From positions 372,001 to 436,000 of the forward strand of contig JADJKO010000002.1 in assembly GCA_016705955.1 (NCBI GenBank): DNA of 64,000 nucleotides, read 5' to 3'. The DNA comes from Flavobacteriales bacterium (GTDB lineage Bacteria; Bacteroidota; Bacteroidia; Flavobacteriales_F; PHOS-HE28). The notes below the pieces were generated by a model. That model was not told where the DNA came from. It saw nothing but the letters and a program-made list of their open reading frames with translations, and did not search any database. Both the position numbers and the translations under genes were made by a program. Below, in pieces: positions 1 through 8,358 of this stretch (the first letter of the stretch is position 1; each line of letters starts with the position of its first letter).

Positions 1-276
1 TCCGACATCCAACACGAGGAGGCACTTCTTGAAGAGGTGCTTTTCGAGACCGGTCCCATCCGTGAGATCGTCCTACACAACGATGAGGTGAACACCTTCG
101 ATCACGTGATCGGTTGTCTGGTCGACATCTGCGGACACGAACCGATCCAAGCGGAACAGTGCGCATGGATCGTGCACTACAACGGGAAGTGCAGTGTGAA
201 GCGCGGCACGTTCGACCAATTGGAGCCCCGTTGCACCGCCTTGCAGAACCAAGGCCTATCCGCAGAAGTCCAATGA
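1..276 (+). CDS. clpS: ClpS, ATP-dependent Clp protease adaptor (5' partial)
   Basis: The frame is open to the left edge and leaves 91 residues before TGA, so only a short N-terminus is missing (ClpS is usually about 90-105 residues). The segment LHNDEVNTFDHVI matches the ClpS core signature, in which the Asn-Asp pair helps bind the free amino group of N-degron substrates; HEPIQAEQCAWIVHYNGK continues the conserved alpha/beta fold. ClpS docks on the ClpA/ClpC N-domain in the cytoplasm and delivers N-end-rule substrates to ClpP. A GTG at 37 is an internal codon and is not taken as the start because conserved family sequence continues upstream of it. Its stop overlaps the start of the next gene (ATGA), implying translational coupling. 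Confidence 0.9.
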   Translation, partial: SDIQHEEALLEEVLFETGPIREIVLHNDEVNTFDHVIGCLVDICGHEPIQAEQCAWIVHYNGKCSVKRGTFDQLEPRCTALQNQGLSAEVQ

Positions 277-1076
277 GGAACAGGGTCATTCGCGGTGCGA
301 TCGTGTTTTTGGCGGTCCTACTGGTGCAAGCATGCGCGAAAGTGCCTATCACCGGTCGTCGCCAAATGAACCTGGTGAACGAGGGAACATTGATGAGCAT
401 GGCCGCTGGCCAATACACCGAATTCCTTGGGCAGAACACGGTGCTGGCGAGTTCGGACCCGCGCTCCAGGATGGTCGCAACGGTCGGCGCGCGGATCGCG
501 GCTTCGGCCACGAAATTCCTGGAGGACAATCGTGCGTCGGACCGGGTCGCCGGGTTCCAATGGGAATTCAACACCGTGGATGACCCCACGGTGAATGCGT
601 GGTGCATGCCGGGCGGAAAGGTGGTGGTCTATACCGGGATCCTACCGGTAACGCAGGATGAAGCGGGATTGGCCGTGGTGTTGGGCCACGAGATCGCCCA
701 CGCCATCGCACGGCATGGAAATGAGCGCATGAGCCAAGCCATCGCACTGCAAGGTGCGGGTATGACCTTGGAGGTGCTGGTGGGTGAGAATCCTTCGACG
801 GCACAGAACCTGTTCCTTCAAAGTTTCGGGATCGGTTCCTCGCTGGGAATGTTGGCCTTCAGTCGCAAGCATGAATCAGAGGCCGACAAGATGGGCCTTG
901 TGTTCATGGCGATGGCGGGATATGATCCACGCACAGCGCCTGTGTTCTGGGAACGCATGAGCCAGGGCGGAGGCCAATCCCCCCCGGAGATCCTGAGTAC
1001 GCACCCCAGTGATGAAACGCGGATCCGCGACCTGGAGGCATTCTTGCCGGAAGCCCTGAAGTACTACAAACCCTAG
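273..1076 (+). CDS. M48-family zinc metalloprotease lipoprotein
   Basis: The protein has 267 residues. The start chosen is the ATG at 273, which overlaps the clpS stop and gives a clean lipoprotein signal: basic N-terminus, hydrophobic stretch and lipobox VQAC with the acylated Cys at 21. The zinc site is HEIAH at residues 139-143, and E201 in ESEAD is the expected third ligand, so the enzyme should be active. The family includes BepA/LoiP-type proteases that act on outer-membrane protein quality control; that role is inferred from the family. The protein is probably anchored in the envelope facing the periplasm. Coupling to clpS puts two proteolysis functions in one transcript. Confidence 0.9.
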   Translation: MRNRVIRGAIVFLAVLLVQACAKVPITGRRQMNLVNEGTLMSMAAGQYTEFLGQNTVLASSDPRSRMVATVGARIAASATKFLEDNRASDRVAGFQWEFNTVDDPTVNAWCMPGGKVVVYTGILPVTQDEAGLAVVLGHEIAHAIARHGNERMSQAIALQGAGMTLEVLVGENPSTAQNLFLQSFGIGSSLGMLAFSRKHESEADKMGLVFMAMAGYDPRTAPVFWERMSQGGGQSPPEILSTHPSDETRIRDLEAFLPEALKYYKP

Positions 1077-1128
1077 AATGATCGCGATGCGCGAATGAGC
1101 GCGGCGATCCCTGAACCACCTTCCGCAC

Positions 1129-1869
1129 ATGTCCCGCTGGACGGATCTGGGATCCACTGTTCGTATCGCTATTTCGGGTGTGGGCAGGGCGATCCGGCCA
1201 TTGGCGAAATGGACGGTCAGGATCACCGGAGTGATCGCATTGGTGATGGTCGTGCTCGCGTGTACGCGGATCCCGTTCGATCTGCACCAGTGGTTGGGAA
1301 CTGCGGCAGGGGAGTGTGACCATGCGCCCGAGGTCCTGGTGATCCTGGGTGGAAGTGGAATGCCCTCGGGACCGGAACTGCTCCGCCTGCACCGGGCGGC
1401 GGAACTGGCAATGGAGTGGCCGGAAGTGCGTATCGCCATCATCGATCCAGGTGCGCCTTCCATTCTTGAGGCCATGACGCAGGAATTGGAGCTGCGTGGC
1501 GTGGACCGCACACGGATGACCACCATGAACGTGGGGAACAATACACGAGAGCAGGCCTTGCTCTTGGAGAAGCACTATGGCGCGGGCACCAGTGTCGCGC
1601 TGGTCACGGCTCCGGAGAACGTGTACCGCAGCGTCCGTGCGTTCCGCAAACTCGGCTTCGAACAGGTATGTGGGGTGCCAGCGTGGGATCACGCCTCCGC
1701 GCATGATTTCGCTTACGGTCACAAGGAGGTCGGTGGTCGGTCGTGGGCACCGGACGTCTCCAATAGGCCCGGGCTGCGCTACACCTTCTGGAACTATTTG
1801 AAGTTGGAGATCACCTGCTTGCGCGAGTACGTGGCGATCCTGTACTACCAAGTGAACGGTTGGATCTGA
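1129..1869 (+). CDS. DUF218 / SanA-YdcF-like membrane-anchored protein
   Basis: The protein has 246 residues. After a basic N-terminus there is one membrane segment (about residues 31-46), followed by a soluble Rossmann-like domain: VLVILGGSGMPSG starts the domain, and TREQALLLEK and ALVTAPENVYRSVRAFRKLG are the typical DUF218 core. E. coli relatives (SanA, ElyC, YdcF) are linked to envelope integrity, vancomycin tolerance and lipid-carrier metabolism, but the reaction is not settled. The protein ends in an aromatic tail (YVAILYYQVNGWI). It is separated from the M48 gene by 52 bp in the same direction and may share its transcript. The exact substrate cannot be deduced. Confidence 0.75.
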   Translation: MSRWTDLGSTVRIAISGVGRAIRPLAKWTVRITGVIALVMVVLACTRIPFDLHQWLGTAAGECDHAPEVLVILGGSGMPSGPELLRLHRAAELAMEWPEVRIAIIDPGAPSILEAMTQELELRGVDRTRMTTMNVGNNTREQALLLEKHYGAGTSVALVTAPENVYRSVRAFRKLGFEQVCGVPAWDHASAHDFAYGHKEVGGRSWAPDVSNRPGLRYTFWNYLKLEITCLREYVAILYYQVNGWI

Positions 1870-1895
1870 TCGTTCCGCCGAGAACGATGGATCGC

Positions 1896-1903
1896 TATCT
1901 TCG
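1896..1903 (+). promoter_or_regulatory. Likely -7 box of the tRNA-Arg promoter
   Basis: TATCTTCG lies 14 nt upstream of the tRNA 5' end and resembles the Bacteroidota sigma-A -7 box (TAnnTTTG). A G residue a few bases after it could be the transcription start. The -33 element is not clear. Confidence 0.5.
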
Positions 1904-1917
1904 CCCCCGCTTTTCAA

Positions 1918-1991
1918 GGACCCGTAGCTCAATTGGATAGAGCACCTGACTACGGATCAGGAGGTTTGGGGTTCGACTCCCTACGGGTTCA
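1918..1991 (+). tRNA. tRNA-Arg (anticodon ACG)
   Basis: A full cloverleaf can be folded by hand. The acceptor stem GGACCCG pairs with CGGGTTC, with A as discriminator. The D arm is GCTC/GAGC with loop AATTGGATA. The anticodon stem CCTGA/TCAGG holds the loop CTACGGA, with ACG at 1952-1954. The T arm is TGGGG TTCGACT CCCTA. CCA is not encoded. ACG (wobble A, normally modified to inosine) reads CGU/CGC/CGA arginine codons. Confidence 0.96.
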
Positions 1992-2001
1992 CAGAAGCCG
2001 A

Positions 2002-2023
2002 GAAGGCGCCGCAAGGCGCCTTC
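2002..2023 (+). terminator. Hairpin after tRNA-Arg
   Basis: GAAGGCGCC and GGCGCCTTC form a perfect 9-bp stem closed by a GCAA tetraloop, 10 nt after the tRNA. There is no run of T afterwards, so it may work as a processing or weak termination signal. Confidence 0.6.
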
Positions 2024-2081
2024 CGCATGTTCAGGAGGAACGTGCGAAAGCGAAGTTCATCCCGCCGCGCGGCAGGAACGA

Positions 2082-2095
2082 CCTACGGGTTCACA
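2082..2095 (+). repeat. Second copy of the tRNA-Arg 3' end (14-bp direct repeat)
   Basis: CCTACGGGTTCACA here is identical to 1980-1993, which is the 3' end of tRNA-Arg plus two flanking bases. The two copies are 102 bp apart. The flanks of this copy do not continue tRNA homology. The stretch 1992-2150 otherwise holds only the hairpin at 2002-2023 and no gene that I can support. Confidence 0.6.
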
Positions 2096-2150
2096 AGCAG
2101 TTAGGGCGCTGGGATGCGTCTTGTTCATTTCACCTTGATCGGCAACAGGT

Positions 2151-2453
2151 TCAGTGGGTGGCGAGTTTCGCGACCAGTTCCTGGGTCATGTCCGAAGCCG
2201 ACGGCCCGAATCCGTTCACAAGGATGCCTTTGATCCTGCGATCGACCGAACTGATCGCATACACGATGCTCTGGTCACTTGGATCCGTGGATCCTTCGAA
2301 CCGGTGGAACTCATCGATGTGCAGGTCCTCCGGATGCAGGGTCGCGTCCTTCGTCTTGCAGATCAGGCAATGTCCGCCGATCATCAGTTCATCGGTGTAT
2401 CCGCGACGCTGAAGATCGTTCACGGCTTGGGAGAGTGTGTCATAGGCGGCCAT
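2151..2453 (-). CDS. Small conserved protein (often labelled PRPP-synthetase-like)
   Basis: The start chosen is the ATG at 2453 giving 100 residues, beginning MAAYDTLSQAVNDLQRRGYT; an upstream extension is possible but looks unconserved. The order of features (DTLSQAVNDL helix, a GGHCLICK segment with two Cys, DEFHRFEG, then SIVYAISS, KGILVNGFG) matches a short Bacteroidota protein frequently annotated as phosphoribosylpyrophosphate synthetase. That label is probably wrong, because the protein is far too short and lacks the PRPP-binding loop. It is cytoplasmic with no signal peptide. The function is unknown. Confidence 0.65.
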   Translation of the reverse strand: MAAYDTLSQAVNDLQRRGYTDELMIGGHCLICKTKDATLHPEDLHIDEFHRFEGSTDPSDQSIVYAISSVDRRIKGILVNGFGPSASDMTQELVAKLATH

Positions 2454-2549
2454 GGGATGAAGATAACCCTGCATGAACGCCAACCCACTTGGGTGCAAAT
2501 GGAGAAAGGGACCATCGGCCCCTTTCTTCGTTGTCAACTGATCGCTGAA

Positions 2550-3545
2550 CTAACCCTTGATCCGACTGGCGTCCAGCATGTCCTTGATCCCGCCCACGCT
2601 GCTTAGCACGCCCGTGGCTTCGTAGGGGATGTACACCACCTTGTTGTTCTGGCCCTTGGTCATGTCGCTCAAGGTCTCCAAGTAGCGCATGGCGATGAGG
2701 TAGTTGGCGGGATCCGCTTTCGTTCCCTGAATGGCCTGGGTGACCAACTTGATCGCTTCGGCTTCACCTTGGGCGCGACGAATACGTGCCTGTGCATCAC
2801 CTTCAGCTTCCAGCACCTGCGCCTGCTTCTGTCCGTCCGCCTCGTTGATCTGCTTCTGTTGAACGGCTTCAGCTTGCAGGATCACAGCGCGCTTGGTGCC
2901 CTCGGCGTCGATGATCTGTGCGCGCTTGTCACGCTCGGCGCGCATCTGCTTCTCCATCGCCTCGCGGATGTCGCGCGGCGGGTTGATGTCCTGTAGTTCC
3001 ACGCGGTTCACCTTCACACCCCACTTGTTGCTGGCATCGTCCAGGATGTTGCGGAGTTTCGCATTGATCGTATCCCGGCTGGTCAGGCATTCGTCCAGAT
3101 CCAGTTCACCGATGACGTTCCTCAATGTGGTCTGGGTGAGTTTCTCGATGGCCATCGGCAGGTTCTCGATCTCGTACATGGCCTTCACAGGGTCCATCAC
3201 CTGGAAGTAGAGCAGCGCATTGATCTCGGTCCCGACGTTGTCCTTGGTGATCACGTTCTGCTTCGGGAAGTCGTACACCGTTTCACGCAGGTCGATGCGC
3301 TCCTTCTTGATGAATTGCACGTACTTGTTGCCATCAGGGAGTTCGCGCGAGAACCGGAAGATGATCTCTCGCGGGCGATCCACGATCGGGATGATCACGT
3401 TGATGCCGGCGGTCAGCGTCTTCTGGTATTTGCCGAGCCGCTCGATCACCAACGCTTCGCTCTGCTGGACGATACGAAGTCCTTTAGCGATGACGAAGAA
3501 GACCAGGAATGCGAAGAGGATAAGAATAATGGTGCCGGAGGTCAT
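2550..3545 (-). CDS. SPFH/band-7 (QmcA/stomatin-like) membrane protein
   Basis: The protein has 331 residues from the ATG at 3545. It has one N-terminal membrane segment (about residues 4-22), then the SPFH domain (QQSEALVIERLGKYQ to about residue 200) and a charged alanine/glutamate/glutamine-rich coiled coil (RDKRAQIIDAEGTKRA to about 270). These proteins form large ring-like membrane assemblies thought to organise membrane microdomains and to regulate membrane proteases such as FtsH. It is followed in the usual genetic order by an NfeD-type gene 34 bp upstream on the same strand, an SPFH-NfeD pairing that supports the assignment. There is no sign of truncation. Confidence 0.9.
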   Translation of the reverse strand: MTSGTIILILFAFLVFFVIAKGLRIVQQSEALVIERLGKYQKTLTAGINVIIPIVDRPREIIFRFSRELPDGNKYVQFIKKERIDLRETVYDFPKQNVITKDNVGTEINALLYFQVMDPVKAMYEIENLPMAIEKLTQTTLRNVIGELDLDECLTSRDTINAKLRNILDDASNKWGVKVNRVELQDINPPRDIREAMEKQMRAERDKRAQIIDAEGTKRAVILQAEAVQQKQINEADGQKQAQVLEAEGDAQARIRRAQGEAEAIKLVTQAIQGTKADPANYLIAMRYLETLSDMTKGQNNKVVYIPYEATGVLSSVGGIKDMLDASRIKG

Positions 3546-3579
3546 GATGGTCAGGGGATATGAGGGGATATAAGAGCGA

Positions 3580-4023
3580 TCAGGCGTCGATCGGTTTGAC
3601 GATAAGGGTGTTGCTTTCCACGCGAACCACCTCGATGAGGTCGCCCACATGCAACGCGCGGTCGGTCATGCACTCGGCGCGCCAATCATCACCACCGGCA
3701 CTGACACGTCCGAGCCGGAGCCCGGGTTCGAAATCCTGGGTCACTCGGCCTTTCGCACCCGCCAACGCGTCGATGTTGGTGCGAACGCCGGTCTCCTTCC
3801 ACATGCGTTTCATGAGGATCGGACGGATGGTGAAGAACGCGATGAGCGAAACGATCGCACAGGCGATCAATTGGATGTTCGCGCCGCCGCCCAAGGCCGC
3901 TGCACCGCTGGCGGCCAAGCAGCCCATGCTCAAACAGAAGAGCCAGAAGCCCGGCACGAATATCTCCGCGATCAACAAGAGGATCGCAACGCCAGCCCAC
4001 CAATGCCATTGAAAGAATTCCAT
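3580..4023 (-). CDS. NfeD-like membrane protein
   Basis: The protein has 147 residues from the ATG at 4023. Three hydrophobic segments (about residues 6-25, 27-45 and 48-66) are followed by a small OB-fold domain with GAKGRVTQDFEPGLRLGRV, WRAECMTD and VGDLIEVVRVESNTLIVKP, typical of the short NfeD class (YbbK-like). NfeD partners SPFH proteins, and this gene lies directly before the SPFH gene on the same strand. The catalytic protease domain of long NfeD proteins is absent, as expected for the short class. The start at 4023 was preferred over an upstream in-frame ATG because the leading residues look non-coding. Confidence 0.85.
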   Translation of the reverse strand: MEFFQWHWWAGVAILLLIAEIFVPGFWLFCLSMGCLAASGAAALGGGANIQLIACAIVSLIAFFTIRPILMKRMWKETGVRTNIDALAGAKGRVTQDFEPGLRLGRVSAGGDDWRAECMTDRALHVGDLIEVVRVESNTLIVKPIDA

Positions 4024-4142
4024 GTTCCGTTGGTTCGCTGCCGAAGATAGGCGCCACCTCATCAGCGCGAGGCGCACCACCGGATAAGCGGCGAGAGGAG
4101 CGGATGAGTGTTGCGGACGCGTGCCGGACACGGGGAGCCGTG

Positions 4143-4150
4143 TACTTTCG
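4143..4150 (+). promoter_or_regulatory. Candidate -7 box of the polysaccharide operon
   Basis: TACTTTCG lies 6 nt before the ATG at 4157 and matches TAnnTTTG except for one base. If used, the mRNA would be nearly leaderless. It is the only plausible promoter upstream of six coupled genes; the opposite-facing NfeD gene starts at 4023. Confidence 0.5.
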
Positions 4151-4156
4151 GCACCG

Positions 4157-5947
4157 ATGATCGGCCGTCTTCTCGCTCACCTGCGCACCAACGATGGCCG
4201 GAACCAGGTGATCACCTTCGCTGCGGAGGGTTTGTCCATGGTAGGCATGGTGCTCGCTTACCGCCTCGTTGCGCTGGTGGACAAGGAGTATCTCGATCTC
4301 TATGTCGTGGTGCGTCGTTCGGTGTCCTTCATCTATCCGTTGCTTATGGTCGGAGCTGCCGTGGGGTTGATGCGCTTCGTGGCCATGGCCCGAAAACCCG
4401 AGCGCCAGCGTGCCTATTTGTTCGGGACCTTCCGCTGGGTGATCCCCTTGGGTGCGGTGTTGACTTTGATCGGGGTGATCTGGTCCGGCCCTATTGCGTG
4501 GTTGATCTTCGGGGATGACATCGGTGTGGATCTCGTTCCTCCTTTGGGTTTGATGATCGCCGCGATCAGCATCCACGGTACGGTGTACAGCTACCTGCGC
4601 GGCAAGGGAAGCATGTTGGTCGCCAATGGCATCCAGGTGTTCGCACTCGCCGTGGTCCCCTGTGTCACTATCATCGCTTTCCGGGATCTATCCATGGTCC
4701 TCTGGGCCACAGGCATTGCTTGGCTGGTGGTGCCGCTGATCGCAGTACTACCGGATCTCCTGCGGCCACGAGAAGGTTCCAGCCGGAAGGAGCGGGCCGA
4801 ACTGCTCCGCTATGGCCTTCCGCGATTGCCGGGTGATCTAGCGTTGGGTGCCTTGCTCACGGTGCCCGTTTACGTGGTGGCGCGCACGCATGGCCTCGAT
4901 GCAAGCGGCGAGATCGGCTTCGGTACCACCTTGCTCAATTTCACGGCAGCGATGTTCTCGCCCGTGGCGCTTTTGCTTTTGCCGGCCTCCGCTGCGCAAT
5001 TGGCCAGCGGTGATCATAAAGGTCTATCAGCCCGCATCGGTAAACTGGAACGCCTGATGTTCCTCGCGAGTTTGGCGTTGATGCTCGTCTTCGAACTGAG
5101 TGCCGATCTACTGCTGGGTCTTTATCTCGGACCGGCGGGTGCGGAGTACGTCCTGATGTGCCGGGTCATCTTCCTCGGCGCACTGCCCTTCGGGATCTTC
5201 ATCGGGTTGCGCAGCGTGCTGGATGCCTACTATCACACACCGCGCAACGGCATCAACCTGCTGAAGGCGTTCTTGATCCTTCTCTTCGGATCCTTCCTGC
5301 ACTTCAGCATTCCATCACCACCGTTCGCGGTCGGCGTGGCGTTGGTGGTTGCACTCTACTACCTCGGTTGGACCACGTGGCGTAACGTGCGTTTCGTCCG
5401 CTCCGAGTTGGATCGTCTGGCCACAGAAGGTGACACGGCACTCCGCCTGGTGGTGGTGATCCCTGCGGAGGAGAAGAGCGGTCACTACCCGGATTCCCAC
5501 AGGCAGGCTGAAGCCATGGCTGAACGGCACGGTGTGAAGGTGACCTATTTCTATCTGGAGGACCGTGTCAGGCTTTGGAAGTTGATCAGGGATCGGCAAC
5601 GATTCAAACGGCTGTTGCTCCGCGAGCGACCCGATCTGGTCAGTGCGCATTTCGGCTCGGTCTCGGCCATGTTCACGGTACTGAGCAGTTCCCTCCCCGT
5701 GGCCGTCACTTTCCTCGGAAGTGATCTGTTGCGCACCAAGGAAATAGCTATGAGACGCCGGGTGCTCGGGCGTTGGTTCTCCCAATTCGCCGCCTTCTTC
5801 AGTGCGGGGATCATCTGTGATCGGGAGGAGTTGCGTGAGCGACTGTGGTGGCGCTATGATGAAGCGCGTGTGCTTCCTGTGGCCGATGTTGGAAGCGTGG
5901 AGGAGACCTATCGGTACTTGCGTTCACTCACCTTTCGTTCCGCATGA
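4157..5947 (+). CDS. Wzx-type polysaccharide flippase fused to an N-terminal half glycosyltransferase domain
   Basis: The start chosen is the ATG at 4157 (596 residues), close to the promoter-like box; an in-frame ATG at 4121 is possible. Residues 1 to about 415 form a multi-helix membrane protein (roughly 12 segments) of the MOP/polysaccharide-exporter type, which flips lipid-linked oligosaccharides across the inner membrane. Residues about 428-596 are soluble and read like the acceptor half of a GT4 glycosyltransferase: LRLVVVIPAEEKSGHYPD, RPDLVSAHFGS, PVAVTFLGSDLL, then VLPVADVG near the usual inter-domain linker. The donor-binding half with its E-x7-E motif is absent. This is the first gene of the operon; its stop overlaps the next start (ATGA). 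Confidence 0.75.
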   Translation: MIGRLLAHLRTNDGRNQVITFAAEGLSMVGMVLAYRLVALVDKEYLDLYVVVRRSVSFIYPLLMVGAAVGLMRFVAMARKPERQRAYLFGTFRWVIPLGAVLTLIGVIWSGPIAWLIFGDDIGVDLVPPLGLMIAAISIHGTVYSYLRGKGSMLVANGIQVFALAVVPCVTIIAFRDLSMVLWATGIAWLVVPLIAVLPDLLRPREGSSRKERAELLRYGLPRLPGDLALGALLTVPVYVVARTHGLDASGEIGFGTTLLNFTAAMFSPVALLLLPASAAQLASGDHKGLSARIGKLERLMFLASLALMLVFELSADLLLGLYLGPAGAEYVLMCRVIFLGALPFGIFIGLRSVLDAYYHTPRNGINLLKAFLILLFGSFLHFSIPSPPFAVGVALVVALYYLGWTTWRNVRFVRSELDRLATEGDTALRLVVVIPAEEKSGHYPDSHRQAEAMAERHGVKVTYFYLEDRVRLWKLIRDRQRFKRLLLRERPDLVSAHFGSVSAMFTVLSSSLPVAVTFLGSDLLRTKEIAMRRRVLGRWFSQFAAFFSAGIICDREELRERLWWRYDEARVLPVADVGSVEETYRYLRSLTFRSA

Positions 5948-7266
5948 ACCAGCGCCAACGCACGGTGTGGATCGTGGCGTTGACGGCCAGCGCCATGGTC
6001 GGCCCGGGGATCAGCTACGGCCGTCTTTACCTCTTCCACCTCGTGCTTTGTGCAGTTGGAATTGCACTGATCCGTGCAGAGGGACCCGTTGCGCTGTGGT
6101 CGCGGTTCAGGTCGGTCAAGACCACCTTCTATTACATGATCGCCTTCACGGTGGTGTGCGTGATCGCAGCGCTGCGTTCACCGGACCAAGGCCAAGGAAT
6201 GATCACGCTTGGTGCGCTCGGTCTCGGACACTTGCTCGTCGTTGTCCTGTTCCTTTTGGTGAAGGATCGCCAGAGTTGGATGATGATGGCGTGGACGGTT
6301 TTGGCGTGTGTGTCCCTGGAACTGGTCCTTTCGCTACTGGAAGCTACAGGCCATGTGCGTTGGCCGATCTCCCGCTTCTCGGAACACGTGGAATGGTTCG
6401 GCCGGACGAATGATCTCGCTGCGCTCATCACCTCGCCACGCAATGCGTGGTACCTCGCCACATCCCCGACCGGCTTTCACTGGAACCCGAATGATCTCTG
6501 CACGGTGCTCGTGCTCTTCGTGCCGTTCGCGCTTGTTCGGGATCGTCGTTGGCTGGGTCTGCTCGCATCCGTGCTGGTTCTTGCGGTCTGCATCATGGCG
6601 GGAGCGCGCATCGCGTTCGTTGGTCTGGTGATCGTGGCGCTGCTCACGCTGATCATCGTCCGTATCGCTCGACCGCAAGCCGGGATCCTTCTCGGCGTGA
6701 TCCTGTTGATCTCCACCAACCTGTTCTCATCCAAATACAGCCACCATGTGAAGATCCGTGAGATGCAGGTCTTCAGCAGGATGTTGGTCGGTGTGAACCT
6801 CGACCGGGAACAGTTGACGGCCTTGGGTGATGAGGAGGAAGGCTCGGCCGGTATCAGGCGGCACACCTATGCAACCGGTTGGCAAGCGCTGAAGGGATCG
6901 CACTTCATGGGCCTCGGCGCAGGTTCTACGGCCGTGGTCCTTGCCGCGCATCCAATGCCCGATGGACGCGTCCTCACCGATATGCACCTCTGGTGGTTGG
7001 AGATCGCGGTGGATCTCGGCCTTCCCGGACTGGCGATCCATGTGGCCTGGTTGGTCATGATCCTTCTCGCACTCTGGCGCTCATGGCGAACGAACACGAC
7101 CGCCGAACGGCCGGTATTCGCCGCGCTGATCATTGCGTTGATCGTGCTCGGTCCATTGGCCATCGGTCCGAGCAGCATGGCGTACATGCTTCCGATGTAC
7201 GTCCTGTTCGCAATGGCCATCACCGCACCGCTCTACCTTGGACGTGATGCTGTTCAACCCGACTGA
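5944..7266 (+). CDS. O-antigen ligase/polymerase family membrane protein (first)
   Basis: The protein has 440 residues with about ten to twelve hydrophobic segments. A large periplasmic loop lies around residues 265-330 (HHVKIREMQVFSRML to GSHFMGLGAGS) in the position expected for the Wzy_C/WaaL domain, with TGFHWNPNDLCTVL and ARIAFVG before it. Members ligate O-antigen to lipid A-core or polymerise repeat units. Which of the two this one does cannot be read from sequence. It is coupled to the flippase gene by a 4-nt ATGA overlap and lies 9 bp before the GT4 gene. Confidence 0.8.
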   Translation: MNQRQRTVWIVALTASAMVGPGISYGRLYLFHLVLCAVGIALIRAEGPVALWSRFRSVKTTFYYMIAFTVVCVIAALRSPDQGQGMITLGALGLGHLLVVVLFLLVKDRQSWMMMAWTVLACVSLELVLSLLEATGHVRWPISRFSEHVEWFGRTNDLAALITSPRNAWYLATSPTGFHWNPNDLCTVLVLFVPFALVRDRRWLGLLASVLVLAVCIMAGARIAFVGLVIVALLTLIIVRIARPQAGILLGVILLISTNLFSSKYSHHVKIREMQVFSRMLVGVNLDREQLTALGDEEEGSAGIRRHTYATGWQALKGSHFMGLGAGSTAVVLAAHPMPDGRVLTDMHLWWLEIAVDLGLPGLAIHVAWLVMILLALWRSWRTNTTAERPVFAALIIALIVLGPLAIGPSSMAYMLPMYVLFAMAITAPLYLGRDAVQPD

Positions 7267-7275
7267 CCTCACCGG

Positions 7276-8358
7276 ATGAATATCCTCCTCATCGGCGCCG
7301 CGAGTTCAGTACACATCATGCGCTGGGCCAATGCGTTCGTGGAGCGTGGATGCATTGTCCACTTGGCCACACAGCACGATCCCATTGCAGGATTCCGCCA
7401 GGAAGTGATCATGCATCGGTTGCCGCATTTCGGTGGAGCGGGATATTTCGTGAACAGGCCCGCCATCCGGAAGTTGATCCGGCGCATCAAACCCGATGTG
7501 ATGAATGCACATTATGCATCAGGCTACGGGACACTCGCGATCCACGACGAGCACGTACCGTTGGTCCTGAACGTGTGGGGCAGCGATGTGTACGAATTCC
7601 CGGACTCCGGCCGCACGCAGCATCGCTTGCTCTGCCGCAATCTGCGCCGTGCGGATGCGATCGTGTCGACCAGTGAAGCGATGGCGCGGCGGACATCCGA
7701 TATCTGTCCGGGTCTGCCGCCGATCACCGTGGTTCCCTTTGGCGTAGACACCACCCTGTTCACACCAGCAGGTTTGGACACGAGCCGTTCCGCGATCGTC
7801 ATCGGGACAGTGAAAACGTTGAAACCGACCTACGGCATCGATGTGCTGATCCGCGCATTCGCGCTACTCGTGGAGTGTTCCGGCGGAGGAGTGCACGTGC
7901 GGCTGAAGCTGGTCGGCACCGGTTCACAAGCGGCGGAGTTGAAGGCGTTGGTGGATCAACTGGGGGTCGGGTCATCAGTGGAATTCGTTGGCAGCGTTCC
8001 TCATGCGGATGTGCCCGATCAATTGCGATCGCTCGATGTGTATGTGGCCTTGAGCCGTAGCGAGAGTTTCGGCGTCGCCATCATCGAAGCATCCGCGTGC
8101 GGCGTTCCCGTGGTGGTCTCGGATGTCGGCGGATTGCCAGAAGTGACGATCGATGGTGTCACCGGTTTTGTGGTTCCACCGGAGGATCCGGAAGCGGCTG
8201 CGGATCGGATCGCACAACTCATCGGATCAGCGGATCTTCGCCGCGCGATGGGTGCAGCGGGACGAAAGCATGTGGAGGAGCAGTACGCATGGTCAGCCTG
8301 TGTGGATAAGCAATTGGCCGTGTTCGATCGGGTCATCGCTGAACGGAAGCGGAAATGA
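7276..8358 (+). CDS. Glycosyltransferase family 4
   Basis: The protein has 360 residues, the full GT-B length. The N-terminal acceptor half includes GAASSVHIMRWANAF and LVLNVWGSDVYEFP; the linker carries VPFGVDTTLF; the C-terminal donor half has GTVKTLKPTYGIDVL and the E-x7-E signature in ESFGVAIIEASACGVPVV. It should transfer a sugar from a nucleotide-sugar donor to a lipid-linked acceptor on the cytoplasmic face of the membrane. Unlike the half domain fused to the flippase, this enzyme is complete. It overlaps the downstream GT2 gene by ATGA. Confidence 0.92.
   Translation: MNILLIGAASSVHIMRWANAFVERGCIVHLATQHDPIAGFRQEVIMHRLPHFGGAGYFVNRPAIRKLIRRIKPDVMNAHYASGYGTLAIHDEHVPLVLNVWGSDVYEFPDSGRTQHRLLCRNLRRADAIVSTSEAMARRTSDICPGLPPITVVPFGVDTTLFTPAGLDTSRSAIVIGTVKTLKPTYGIDVLIRAFALLVECSGGGVHVRLKLVGTGSQAAELKALVDQLGVGSSVEFVGSVPHADVPDQLRSLDVYVALSRSESFGVAIIEASACGVPVVVSDVGGLPEVTIDGVTGFVVPPEDPEAAADRIAQLIGSADLRRAMGAAGRKHVEEQYAWSACVDKQLAVFDRVIAERKRK

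Noticed and set aside
4121..4156. Earlier in-frame ATG of the flippase gene
   Set aside because: It would place the promoter-like box inside the coding sequence and adds residues without membrane character.
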